Position numbers and translations under genes: made by a program. 64,000 bases of DNA, taken from positions 3,878,452 to 3,942,451 of the forward strand of contig NZ_JHEG04000001.1 in assembly GCF_000760695.4 (NCBI RefSeq), written 5' to 3'. Under the pieces are notes generated by a model. That model ran no database searches. It saw only the letters and a list, made by a program, of their open reading frames with translations, and had not been told where the DNA came from. Shown here one piece after another: positions 27,540 through 36,814 of the stretch. The stretch's first letter is position 1; every line of letters begins with the position of its first letter. This DNA comes from Tolypothrix bouteillei VB521301 (GTDB lineage Bacteria; Cyanobacteriota; Cyanobacteriia; Cyanobacteriales; Nostocaceae).

Positions 27540-27935
27540 TCAACACATCCTTCACAACAGTGAGTGAATTGTCATTAAGACTACTGAAACTATGCTAATT
27601 ACGATTTGTTAGATGTAACAATAAGAAAAAATTAGGACTTAGTTACCTAGCTAATTTCAAATGTTCTTATAAAAGATCGGAGAAATAACGGGCATTGATT
27701 CATGTCTACCTAAAAATAAGAAAAAATAAGGAGGTAAGCAATAATAAACTTCTACCCATAACTGCTCTATTCGCGGAAATGCTTACTATGTAAAGCTCAG
27801 AATTAATTAAGCAATTATACTTAAAGATTAATCATCTAATAAAAAATAATAAAACATTAGGAATTTTCTGCCAAAGCGACTTATTTGTATGTGACTTATA
27901 TATAATTTAGGAAAATTTCTACACCACTTTGAGTT
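27540..27935. promoter_or_regulatory. Divergent AT-rich promoter region
   Basis: 396 bases separate the NRPS start (minus strand) from the AAA gene (plus strand). The region is strongly AT-rich with no recognisable gene or repeat. It must hold the promoters of both; no clear -35/-10 pair or dyad was singled out. Confidence 0.4.
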
Positions 27936-29279
27936 ATGAACTCAGAATCAGAATTTATTTGCGAAGAAGCACTTAAATTCGTCAATCAAATAATAAGTAT
28001 AAAAATTGACAAAAACTTAAGTAATCTAGAAGAGGAAGTGTTCAGAGGGTCTTGGGAGGATAGGGATTATAAGGAAATCGCTGAAATGTTAGGATACTCT
28101 ACTGGTCGCATTACTGAAGTCGGCAGTCAGTTATGGAGTAAGGTTTCAGAAGCCCTAGGAGAACCAGTCAGTAAAAAAACTTTTCGACAACCTTTAAGAA
28201 AAGAATGGGAGAAGCAACACCAGAATAGGACCACATTACCTTTGATAGAATCGCAATCTGCTTTAGAATCAATGGTGCAAGATTTTGCCTTTTATGTGGA
28301 ACGCCCTCCCATTGAAGAGCGCTGTTACTCTGAGATTTTGAAGCCGGGATGTCTGCTACGAATAAAAGCCCCTTGGCAAACAGGAAAAACGGAGCTGATG
28401 TCAAGGATTATGCATTACGCCGAACAAAAGGGATACCAAACAGTCGTTTTAAATCTACGGGATGCGACAAAAGAAGATTTTAGTAATCTGGATAAATTCT
28501 TGCAGTGGTTCTGTACTATCATTGCTGACAGGTTCGAGTTGACTGTAAGTGTAGAAGAACACTGGGGCAAGAGTATTGGTAATAGCAAGATTAAGTGTCG
28601 AAGCTACTTTGAGAAGTATCTGTTGCCATCAGACAGTCCCCTAGCTTTAGCTTTAGATGAGGTAGACCGAATTTTTCCTTATCGGGAAATTGCCAGCGAG
28701 TTTTTAGGTATGCTGCGAACTTGGCATGAGGACGCTAAGACTCGTCAACTCTGGCGACAACTTCGGCAGGTCGTGTTACATTCGGAAATCTACACGGAGG
28801 TTGATATAAATCAGTCCCCATTTAATGCTGGATATGAGATGACATTAACAGATTTCAACGAAAACCAAGTGCTTTCTTTAGCACAGCGGTATGGACTGAA
28901 CTGGGATACAGCCAAAGTGACACAGTTAATGGCTGTGGTGGGAGGACATCCCTATTTGGTTAGTGAAGCCCTCAGACACATAGCGCAGCAAGATGCAACC
29001 CTATCTGAAGTGCTGCAAACATCTCACACAGCATGGGGAATCTACAGCCGCCACTTAGAACAACACGGTCGAAATCTACAATCTAACTCTGAATTAGCAA
29101 GTGCTTTTCAAAAGATAGTCCAAGCAAACTCTGGGGTTGAATTTAATGCCGAGTTGAATCAAAGTATGGCAGTGAAGTTAAATGACTTGGGGCTAGTGAA
29201 GCTTTCAAGCAATAGTGCAATGCCACGTTACGAGTTATACCGCCAGTATTTTCGCGATCGCTTACTCAATAACTTATGA
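27936..29279 (+). CDS. AAA-like (AAA_35) ATPase with N-terminal HTH-like region
   Basis: 447 residues. The first about 80 residues contain a helical segment [23 protein letters not shown], typical of the HTH-like head on cyanobacterial AAA_35 proteins. The ATPase follows: a Walker A variant [10 protein letters not shown] (about 143-152), Walker [13 protein letters not shown] (about 234-245), and a C-terminal winged-helix-like part ending [13 protein letters not shown]. These STAND-like ATPases are presumed signalling or conflict proteins. The stop overlaps the start of the next gene by four bases, so the two are translationally coupled and probably act together. Confidence 0.8.
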   Translation: MNSESEFICEEALKFVNQIISIKIDKNLSNLEEEVFRGSWEDRDYKEIAEMLGYSTGRITEVGSQLWSKVSEALGEPVSKKTFRQPLRKEWEKQHQNRTTLPLIESQSALESMVQDFAFYVERPPIEERCYSEILKPGCLLRIKAPWQTGKTELMSRIMHYAEQKGYQTVVLNLRDATKEDFSNLDKFLQWFCTIIADRFELTVSVEEHWGKSIGNSKIKCRSYFEKYLLPSDSPLALALDEVDRIFPYREIASEFLGMLRTWHEDAKTRQLWRQLRQVVLHSEIYTEVDINQSPFNAGYEMTLTDFNENQVLSLAQRYGLNWDTAKVTQLMAVVGGHPYLVSEALRHIAQQDATLSEVLQTSHTAWGIYSRHLEQHGRNLQSNSELASAFQKIVQANSGVEFNAELNQSMAVKLNDLGLVKLSSNSAMPRYELYRQYFRDRLLNNL

Positions 29280-32200
29280 GTACAACATACAACTTCAGCA
29301 ACTCTTATCAAGTGGGGGGAAGTTTGCCTTTTGCTGCTTCCACTTATGTAGTACGACAGGCAGACTATGAACTGTATGAAGGGTTAAAGGCAGGTTTATT
29401 CTGTTATGTATTAAACTCTCGACAAATGGGTAAGTCTAGTTTGCGGGTACGAACAATGGAAAGACTGCATAAAGTTGGATTTGCTTGTTGTGCGATTGAA
29501 ATGAGAGATATTTGTAGCTATGAAGTGACACCAGATGAATTTTTTGGTGGCTTCCTCAGCCTTATAATCAGTGGATTTAATTTGGAAATCGATGCAGGTG
29601 AGTGGTGGTACAAGTATCAATATATTCCTCCGTCACTGCGGTTGAGTAAGTTTATCTTAGAAGAACTGCTAGACAAGGTGAGTCAAAATATTGTTATCTT
29701 CGTCGATGAAATTGATAATGTTCTTTCCTTAAAGTTCAAAGACGATTTCTTTGCTTTTGTTAGTAGCTGTTATAACAAACGCGCTTTTCATCCAAAATAC
29801 AATCGCCTGACTTTTGGGCTACTCGGAGTGGTAACACCTGCGGATTTGATTGCTTCTACAAATTACACACCCTTTAATATTGATAGTCGGGTCGTGGAAC
29901 TGACTGGTTTTCAGCTAGAGCAAACCACGCCTTTAGAGAAAGGGCTCCTTGGGGTGGTTAGCAACCCCTCTTCAGTCTTGAAAGAGGTGTTAAAGTGGAC
30001 GAGCGGACAACCGTTCCTAACGCAATGGCTGTGCCAACTGATTTGCACGTATCCTTACAGACCCCTCGATCCAAACAGCGAAATAGAGTGGGTGGCTGCG
30101 ATCGTGCGAGAAAAGATAGTTGAAAATTGGTGGGCGCAAGATAACCAACAGCATTTACAGACAATACGCGATCGCATACTCAGTAATGAGAAACGCGCCA
30201 GTCGGCTACTGGGGCTATATCAACAAATTTTGCGCTCTGGGGAAATTGATAGCAATGATAGCCCAGAACAAATGCAATTGCGGTTATCTGGGTTAGTAGT
30301 CAAGCAGCAAGGTTTTTTAAGAGTTTACAACCGCATTTATCAATCAGTTTTTGATGAGACTTGGGTTGAGAAAGAGCTAGCTTCCTTACGCCCCTACGCC
30401 GAAGCGATCGCAATTTGGGAAGCATCCTTATGTCAAGATTCTTCACATCTTTTGCGCGGACAAGACTTGCGAAATGCCCAAGCGTGGGCAGTTGGTAAAA
30501 GTTTAAGCGATTTGGATTATCAGTTTTTAGCCGCAAGTCTTGAGTTGGACAAGCAAGATATTCAAATTGCTTTAGACGCAGAAAAAGAAGCAAGTCATAT
30601 ATTAAGTGACGCTAATTATACATTAAGCCAAGCCAATCAAACACTGATTGGAGCGCAACAGAAAGCACAGCGAATTATTCGCTCCGGACTGACTATATTG
30701 TGTGTTACTTTGGTAACAGCAGTAGCAATGGCAGGATGGGCAGATAACCGTGTAAGGAAGGCAGAGCATCAAAGAAAATTGACTCAAATCGCCGAATTAA
30801 ATGCTATATCTACAGTCGATCTGATCTCAAATAATCAACTCTCCGCATTAGTAGATAGTGTTAAAGCAAGTCGTCAATTACTCGAAATTGAAGCACCAGC
30901 TGATATTAAGAATGAGACTGTGAAACAACTCAAGCAAGTACTGGATGAAGTCCAGGAACGCAATTACTTAGAAGGACATAGTGCTATAGTTTACAGTGTG
31001 AGTTTTAGCCCCGATGGTAAGATTATAGCTAGTACCAGTGGCGATCGTACTGTTAAACTTTGGAGCAAAAACGGTCAGTTGCTAAGAACCTTAAAAGGTC
31101 ATGGTGGTGACGTTTACAGCGTGAGTTTCAGCCCTGATGGACAACTGCTTGCCTCAGCTAGCGCTGACAACACTATTAAACTTTGGAGCCTTGACGGCAA
31201 GCAACTCAAAACGTTGCGGGGTCATAGTGGCAACGTTTATAGCGTGAGTTTTAGCCCTGATGGGCGACTGCTTGCTTCAGCAAGTGGTGACAACACTGTC
31301 AAACTCTGGAGCCTTGAAAGAGGTACTTTGCTCACAACCCTAAAAGGGCATAAAAACTGGGTCATGAGCGTGAGTTTCAGCCCTAATGGCAAAACTATTG
31401 CCAGTGGCAGTTTAGATAAAACTGTCAAACTGTGGAGTAGCGATGGTCATCTGTTAAGAACTTTAAATGGTCATAGTGACATAGTCCAAAGCGTAAGTTT
31501 TAGTCCTGACGGCAAGACTATTGCTAGTGGTAGTTTGGACGGAACTGTTAAGTTGTGGAGTAGCGATGGCAGCAAGAGCAGAACTCTGAAAGGACATGGC
31601 TCTGGAATATATAGTGTAAAGTTTAGCCCTGACAGCAAGACCCTTGCTTCAGGCAGCGGTGATAAGACAATCAAACTTTGGAGTAGCGATGGTAGCGAAC
31701 TCAGTACTTTAAAAGGGCACAGTGGTGGGATCGCGAGTGTGAGTTTCAGTCCCGATGGCAAAACCCTTGCTAGTGCCAGTGCTGACAACACTGTGAGATT
31801 ATGGAGTAATGAGCGCACCTTTACAACCCTAAAAGGTCATTATAATAGGGTCTATAGCGTGAGTTTTAGTCCTAATGGCAAGACCCTTGCTAGTGCCAGT
31901 GGTGACACAACTGTCAAACTCTGGAGCAGTCATGGTAGTCTGCTAGGAACCTTAGGCAAGCATCTTAATGAGGTTTATAGCGTCAGTTTCAGTCCCGACG
32001 GCAAGATCGTTGCTAGTGCTAGTGGTGACAAAACAATCAAACTCTGGAGTCTTAAAAGCAGACAGTTCAAAACCTTAAAGGGTCATAGCGATGCAGTCGA
32101 AAGCGTTAGTTTCAGTCCTGACGGCAAGATCGTTGCTAGTGCTAGTGATGACAAAACAATCAAACTCTGGAGTATCGATGGCGCTTTGTTGAGAACCCTA

Positions 32201-32821
32201 AAAGGGCATACTGCTCGGATCTTTAGTGTCGGTTTCAGTCCCGACGGCAAGACTATTGCCAGTGCTAGTGATGACAAAACAATCAAACTCTGGAGTATCG
32301 ATGGCGCTTTGCTTGCAACCCTAAAAGGTCATCAAGATGGAGTCGGTAGCGTCAGTTTCAGTCCCGACGGGAAGACCATCGCCAGTGCCAGTGATGACAA
32401 CACAGTCAAACTTTGGAATAGCGATGGCGCTTTGCTCGCAACCCTAAAGGGGCATAGTGCTCGGGTCTTTAGCGTCAGCTTTAGCCCAAATGGTAAGATA
32501 ATCGCCAGCGCCAGTGATGATAAAACAATCAAACTCTGGAGTCTCAACGGCAGCGAGATCAAAACCCTAAAGGGGCATAATGGTGGTGTTGGTAGCGTGA
32601 GCTTTAGCCCTGACAGCAAGACCATTGCTAGTGCCAGTTTCGATGGAACTATCAAAATTTGGAGTCTTAATGGTTTAGAATTGCAACCCCTAAATCTGGA
32701 TCGGCTCATAGTGCGCGGCTGTAATTGGCTGCACGATTATTTGAAGACTAACACGCGTTTTGCACAGAAGAGCGAATATCATCTTTGTGATAGTGTCACA
32801 GTTGGTGACATCGGCATCTGA
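29276..32821 (+). CDS. AAA-like ATPase fused to 14 WD-40 repeats
   Basis: 1181 residues. An AAA_35 domain (about 1-330) has [11 protein letters not shown] as Walker A (about 44) and [12 protein letters not shown] as Walker B (about 140). A helical linker is followed by a transmembrane segment (about 466-487, [19 protein letters not shown]). Fourteen WD-40 repeats run from about 565 to 1140, each with the GH...SFSPDG...LASAS.D.T.KLW core; fourteen equals two seven-bladed propellers. Repeats 10-12 are nearly identical at the DNA level (32150-32440), showing recent duplication or gene conversion. The membrane anchor puts the propellers and the ATPase on opposite sides unless the segment does not span. 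Coupled to the preceding AAA gene by an ATGA overlap. Confidence 0.88.
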   Translation: MSTTYNFSNSYQVGGSLPFAASTYVVRQADYELYEGLKAGLFCYVLNSRQMGKSSLRVRTMERLHKVGFACCAIEMRDICSYEVTPDEFFGGFLSLIISGFNLEIDAGEWWYKYQYIPPSLRLSKFILEELLDKVSQNIVIFVDEIDNVLSLKFKDDFFAFVSSCYNKRAFHPKYNRLTFGLLGVVTPADLIASTNYTPFNIDSRVVELTGFQLEQTTPLEKGLLGVVSNPSSVLKEVLKWTSGQPFLTQWLCQLICTYPYRPLDPNSEIEWVAAIVREKIVENWWAQDNQQHLQTIRDRILSNEKRASRLLGLYQQILRSGEIDSNDSPEQMQLRLSGLVVKQQGFLRVYNRIYQSVFDETWVEKELASLRPYAEAIAIWEASLCQDSSHLLRGQDLRNAQAWAVGKSLSDLDYQFLAASLELDKQDIQIALDAEKEASHILSDANYTLSQANQTLIGAQQKAQRIIRSGLTILCVTLVTAVAMAGWADNRVRKAEHQRKLTQIAELNAISTVDLISNNQLSALVDSVKASRQLLEIEAPADIKNETVKQLKQVLDEVQERNYLEGHSAIVYSVSFSPDGKIIASTSGDRTVKLWSKNGQLLRTLKGHGGDVYSVSFSPDGQLLASASADNTIKLWSLDGKQLKTLRGHSGNVYSVSFSPDGRLLASASGDNTVKLWSLERGTLLTTLKGHKNWVMSVSFSPNGKTIASGSLDKTVKLWSSDGHLLRTLNGHSDIVQSVSFSPDGKTIASGSLDGTVKLWSSDGSKSRTLKGHGSGIYSVKFSPDSKTLASGSGDKTIKLWSSDGSELSTLKGHSGGIASVSFSPDGKTLASASADNTVRLWSNERTFTTLKGHYNRVYSVSFSPNGKTLASASGDTTVKLWSSHGSLLGTLGKHLNEVYSVSFSPDGKIVASASGDKTIKLWSLKSRQFKTLKGHSDAVESVSFSPDGKIVASASDDKTIKLWSIDGALLRTLKGHTARIFSVGFSPDGKTIASASDDKTIKLWSIDGALLATLKGHQDGVGSVSFSPDGKTIASASDDNTVKLWNSDGALLATLKGHSARVFSVSFSPNGKIIASASDDKTIKLWSLNGSEIKTLKGHNGGVGSVSFSPDSKTIASASFDGTIKIWSLNGLELQPLNLDRLIVRGCNWLHDYLKTNTRFAQKSEYHLCDSVTVGDIGI

Positions 32822-32868
32822 ATTTAAGCCCAAAGAAACTGATATGCTGTTACGCATTTGTTACTTCT

Positions 32869-33009
32869 TTATAGTGTGGCACAAGGTTTGGGAGTACACC
32901 TGCCTCCTTCAGGTTGTGCATTAGCAAAGTTTATGCCTGTAGTTACCAATATTGAGAAAGTTATCAATATTACCAACGGTACCGTTCTAATAACAAGTTT
33001 CCTTTTCAT
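32869..33009 (-). CDS. Small secreted peptide, 46 residues
   Basis: A short frame begins MKRKLVIRTVPLVIL, runs through ITFSILVTTGINFANA and ends QPEGGRCTPKPCATL. It has a basic start, a long hydrophobic core and an ANA cleavage site, a textbook signal peptide, which leaves a mature peptide of about 15 residues with two cysteines. I do not recognise it. No strong ribosome site is visible before the ATG, so this is a candidate rather than a sure gene. Confidence 0.45.
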   Translation of the reverse strand: MKRKLVIRTVPLVILITFSILVTTGINFANAQPEGGRCTPKPCATL

Positions 33010-33501
33010 ATCATCGCTATACTGATTGTTGTAATTTTTAATAGACGTCAGTGTACGACGACCTATGCACTTACCTTCACCCTTATTAGCCGCTTCATTT
33101 GAAGTTATCCAAAATGGCTCTAAGAGTATGTGGAGGCATTGGGTGACAATAGATACTAATCCCTAGTTAGCAAACCTCCCTTACCTTCTTCTTTGTCAAT
33201 GATTTTCGTTATTGTGCCATCTAATTTTTCTAGACAAGAGTTAAGTTTTGTCTTACCTTCTTCTTGAATATATAAGGTTAGCTGAGAGTGTAACAGTACC
33301 CTTAAAGGTAATTTGATATTCTCAGCACAACTACGAACCTCTTTCAATTTGTAGTTCAATTTTAGAGAAATAGTCTAACAACACATAAACGTGATTTTAC
33401 TGAATTAAAAGTGATATAAATTACATAATCTTTAAGAACAACCTGTTTGGAAAAGAGCTGGCGTGGGAAAACTAAGAGCAGGTCATGAAGAGAGGTTATG
33501 T
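33010..33501. other. Intergenic region
   Basis: Mostly AT-rich. A 67-codon frame on the minus strand (33156-33359, TTG start, charged product) has no recognisable motif and no ribosome site, and is not called. Nothing else was recognised. Confidence 0.4.
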
Positions 33502-33984
33502 ATGAAAACTTTGGGTGTTTTAGCAACGGTATTTTTATTAACAAGCATTGTTCCTGCCTTTGCTCTCCCTAGTAATTACCAAATCTCCAGTAACTCTCGC
33601 GTATGGAGATGGGATACAAAGAATATTAAAATGTCAGACATTAGATTTAATCCTGAATTTCTTCTTTTATCAGTACCCGCTTCAGAGTCCGATGGCAATC
33701 AGTTTAAATTGAAAGTACAGTGCGGTAATAATCCCAATTTTTACTACAAGCAATTGGATTCATCTGGTAGAAGCGTAAAAATGGGGAGAGACCAAGGATT
33801 AGTAACCCAACTTTGCACCCAAGCAGCAGAAATTAGGGATGAGTACGTCCGTCAGTTGCTTGCTACCGAAACTTGTACGCGCATAAATCTACAATACGGG
33901 ATTCGCAGCATTCCCGTGGCTCAGTTTGGCGACAACGCTAAAAAGAAAGATCGTAACAACAATGGGTTGGCGTGCGATTTGTAA
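33502..33984 (+). CDS. Secreted protein with Excalibur-like C-terminus
   Basis: 160 residues from the ATG at 33502; the open frame extends 13 codons further back, but the signal peptide MKTLGVLATVFLLTSIVPAFA begins here. The mature protein starts LPSNYQ. The C-terminal 30 residues, AQFGDNAKKKDRNNNGLACDL (read in two parts, ending D-x-N-x-N-G-x-x-C), resemble the Excalibur calcium-binding motif, usually DxDxDGxxCE. Four cysteines in the mature part may form two disulphides. Function unknown; extracytoplasmic. Confidence 0.65.
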   Translation: MKTLGVLATVFLLTSIVPAFALPSNYQISSNSRVWRWDTKNIKMSDIRFNPEFLLLSVPASESDGNQFKLKVQCGNNPNFYYKQLDSSGRSVKMGRDQGLVTQLCTQAAEIRDEYVRQLLATETCTRINLQYGIRSIPVAQFGDNAKKKDRNNNGLACDL

Positions 33985-34359
33985 ATTTCATGAAACTCAC
34001 GCTTTGTTAGTACAGATGAACTGTATGAGTAGCGATCGCTAATTTGACTTTTGGCTGATTGCAGCAAAGCCATCGCGCTGCTGAAAACCTTTGAACTTGT
34101 CCAACTGCTGTTCAACAGGAACGACTCCAACGCCTGCAAAAGTCAAAAACCTATGGTGTTCGTGTATTTGAGAGATTTTAATGCGATCGCTCGCAAATCA
34201 TGTATAACGGTAAAATAAGCGTTCTAGCCCCCCTGGCTCTGCCACTTTATGCTTTAAAAACTGCCACTTTATCTTTTAAGTTACAGATATGTCCAACTTC
34301 TTCTTCTAAAACCAGGCCAGAATCTTCTTCAAGTCACAGAATCCCACTGCTAAAAGCAG
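33985..34359. other. Intergenic region with debris
   Basis: No intact gene is seen. A hairpin TCCCACTGC...GCAGTGGGA lies near 34342-34364, at the border of the Uma2 remnant. Confidence 0.4.
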
Positions 34360-34551
34360 TGGGAGAACGTCAAGCCACCTATGGTTCGTGAAACTGGCGA
34401 GCGCAATGCCGATTTAACTTATCAGTTAAGAGCTTGGAGTCGCCAAAACAAGCTAGGAAATTGTTTTGGATTTGACCCAAATCTAGTGAATGGCTTTACA
34501 TTATTGTGGTTGCAGGATATTAATAATACTAATCCAGTCATCACCACTTGA
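34360..34551 (+). pseudogene. Uma2-family endonuclease remnant
   Basis: Translation from about 34360 reads through VKPPMVRETGERNADLTYQL then RAWSRQNKLGNCFGFDPNLVNGFTLL, matching the middle of Uma2/DUF820 proteins (PPTG.ETGERNADL...NRQ.KLG..F.SSTGF.LPNGA). A stop interrupts the frame just upstream, inside the palindrome TCCCACTGCTAAAAGCAGTGGGA, and the C-terminal half is missing where the frame runs antisense into the DUF6519 gene. It is a decayed fragment. Confidence 0.6.
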
Positions 34552-36804
34552 CCCATTTCCACTAGGGATCTCGGGTACACCGGGCCAGATATGGTTTCCA
34601 TCAAGTGCATGAACTGTGTTAACAGTTAGTTGATTGTTTTCTTGCCTAATAACGTACATCTTTTCTCCATTCATTAAGCGCCATCTCAGGTTATCCTTTT
34701 CTTTAAAAAGAAGAGCTTTGTGGGAAATGGAAATACCTTGTTTCATCAAATGCTGGCGGAAATTGTCTGGAATTATACCATCATTAAGTTTCTTGGTGTC
34801 ATTTACATTTGGGATGATAAGTAGAATTTCTTCATCCAAGATGAACTCACCATGTAGTATAACTTTCAACTGAGAGAAAGTATGTTTCGTAAAAACTTCT
34901 TTTGTGGACCAATCTTGAGGCAGAATCAAACGAACAGCATTAGTAAAGTCTTGATTATTCGCTCTCTCAACTTCTGTAATTAAATTAAATTCGTTACTGA
35001 CAATATCGTTACCAATGAACCAACGAATAGACTTTACTTCCCTCTTTTTAACTTCCACTGGTTCAATATTTACTGGTAACAGATAAGACTCTATGCCACC
35101 TGTTGGGGTAATTTTTTGTGCTGAAAGTAACAGACTACGCTGGTGCAGACTATCAACTCGTACTGGTTTTTGGAACTCAATCACCAGTCCTAATTGAGTC
35201 AATAAATTTTTTAAATCTTGTGACTTAACATCAAAGATTTGGTCTAGTGCTGTGGTTTCTCCCTCTCCCTGTTCTCCTAAGTTGCTGACTTCAAACACTT
35301 GATCGTGATGCCAACTAGCGTTAATAACACGATTCAATTCAAATTTAGTCTGATTGCTCACATTATGTCGGCAATCATAAGCTTCTACTTGATTTGAATC
35401 AACTGAAATAATTGCAAGTGGGGCATAATAATGAGCTACTCCATGAGGTTTTTGAGCATCTGGTATTAGTTTATCTCCATCTTTTATTTTAGGCCATTCT
35501 ACATCTCCTGTGGCAGTACGGACGGGAATCAGCCAATAGTCACCTACCTGATAAAAGCCTTCTGAAAATTGAACCTCAACACCATCTTTTAGTGAAATCC
35601 ACTCATCTTTTCCGTTCTGTGGTTCTACAGAAATTTCACGGGAATCCCATTGGCGTAGTAGAGGACGCTGTTCCGAGCCAACTGCATTCCAATAATGGAG
35701 CCGAGAGTCTATTTTCTCAGAATTTACTTCTAACGTGAGTGTAACTTGGTTTTCTATGGGGTCAACTTTATCAACTTTGAACAGTTTTCTAGGAACATCA
35801 TGAAGTACATAATTATCGTATACAATCTCTACCCAATCTCCTACCAATAAACTGAAGCGATCGCCGCGTTTTAGATATTCAAGCGTGAGCGTTATTGTTG
35901 AGTCTGTGAGACTTGAAAATGCCACAATAGGAAAAACAACTGAGCTATTATTCCGCGACCAAACAAATGTAACCTTATAATTGTTACTAGTGCGGTAAAC
36001 ATCAAAAACCTCTACTCTATAAAGTTGATTTTCTGCTCCATGATATTTGGAATGAAAAGGCATGATACAAGAATCCTTTGAGCTAGGAGTCAAGAGTTTT
36101 GTTGTTCTGGCTCTCAACATTCCATTTCCTGGCTTCAAATGGTCTCGATCTAGCAAATTTCGGAAAAAATTATAGTTCCTTTTAACTTGATTTCCAATGA
36201 TTTTTATATTGTTATCATCGTCAAGTTTTTTCAGCATTACTTGCCATACTAGCTTTGAGCGAGTTGCTGTATCTGCACCACCTAAAGCAACTTCACGAAT
36301 CCCTGCTTTTAACTCATCATAATCTTCAACGTGAGTAATGTGCCTTTCCCAAACGTCTAGATAAGCAAGATAATTAATAGCTTTTTCTTTGATTTCACGG
36401 GGACCTAAACTAAGATTAGGGGTAAAGTTTGGTTGCTTGGCAAAGGGTATGTAGTTGTTATTTTCACACAGTGTACCTTCTACATAGTAGTTCCCTTTTC
36501 CAATGAGAAAACCTTCGGAACGCAATTGTTCTTTTAATGTTGCTTTTTCCCCATCGCTCAAATTTTTGAGGTTATCAATCTGTTCTTCAGTAGCGATAAA
36601 CTCAAAGCCGCAATTATCTTCTGAACCCCCATGCAGTCCAATGATGTCCTTCGCTAAGGTTTGTATGCGATCTAATAAAATAGATACCTGTTCGTTCCAG
36701 TCAGCATCGAGTTGAACTCGTCCTTGCTGCATGAGTACTCGTAAGAACTGCTTGCTCTTATCGTAGGTGTTGCGGGTAAAATCGCCTCTAAATTCGCCTT
36801 GCAT
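34501..36804 (-). CDS. eCIS DUF6519-family protein
   Basis: 767 residues. The N-terminus (GDFTRNTYDKSKQF, then RVLMQQGRVQLDADWNEQ) is the signature of the DUF6519 domain found in eCIS and related loci. The rest is beta-rich without motifs I recognise. It is the last gene of the second structural block, 10 bases after the tail-I gene, with AGAGGA before the ATG. It is probably a baseplate-peripheral or fibre-like component; the role is inferred from location. Its C-terminus overlaps the Uma2 debris on the other strand. Confidence 0.75.
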   Translation of the reverse strand: MQGEFRGDFTRNTYDKSKQFLRVLMQQGRVQLDADWNEQVSILLDRIQTLAKDIIGLHGGSEDNCGFEFIATEEQIDNLKNLSDGEKATLKEQLRSEGFLIGKGNYYVEGTLCENNNYIPFAKQPNFTPNLSLGPREIKEKAINYLAYLDVWERHITHVEDYDELKAGIREVALGGADTATRSKLVWQVMLKKLDDDNNIKIIGNQVKRNYNFFRNLLDRDHLKPGNGMLRARTTKLLTPSSKDSCIMPFHSKYHGAENQLYRVEVFDVYRTSNNYKVTFVWSRNNSSVVFPIVAFSSLTDSTITLTLEYLKRGDRFSLLVGDWVEIVYDNYVLHDVPRKLFKVDKVDPIENQVTLTLEVNSEKIDSRLHYWNAVGSEQRPLLRQWDSREISVEPQNGKDEWISLKDGVEVQFSEGFYQVGDYWLIPVRTATGDVEWPKIKDGDKLIPDAQKPHGVAHYYAPLAIISVDSNQVEAYDCRHNVSNQTKFELNRVINASWHHDQVFEVSNLGEQGEGETTALDQIFDVKSQDLKNLLTQLGLVIEFQKPVRVDSLHQRSLLLSAQKITPTGGIESYLLPVNIEPVEVKKREVKSIRWFIGNDIVSNEFNLITEVERANNQDFTNAVRLILPQDWSTKEVFTKHTFSQLKVILHGEFILDEEILLIIPNVNDTKKLNDGIIPDNFRQHLMKQGISISHKALLFKEKDNLRWRLMNGEKMYVIRQENNQLTVNTVHALDGNHIWPGVPEIPSGNGSSGDDWISIINILQPQ

Positions 36805-36814
36805 ATTATCCTCT

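Noticed and set aside
31237..32709. Long minus-strand frames opposite the WD-40 repeats
   Set aside because: Periodic antisense shadow of the repetitive WD-40 codons.
33156..33359. 67-codon minus-strand frame with TTG start
   Set aside because: No ribosome site, no motif and no context; left uncalled.
34200..34391. 63-codon plus-strand frame before the Uma2 remnant
   Set aside because: Does not match Uma2 in that frame and runs through the palindrome.
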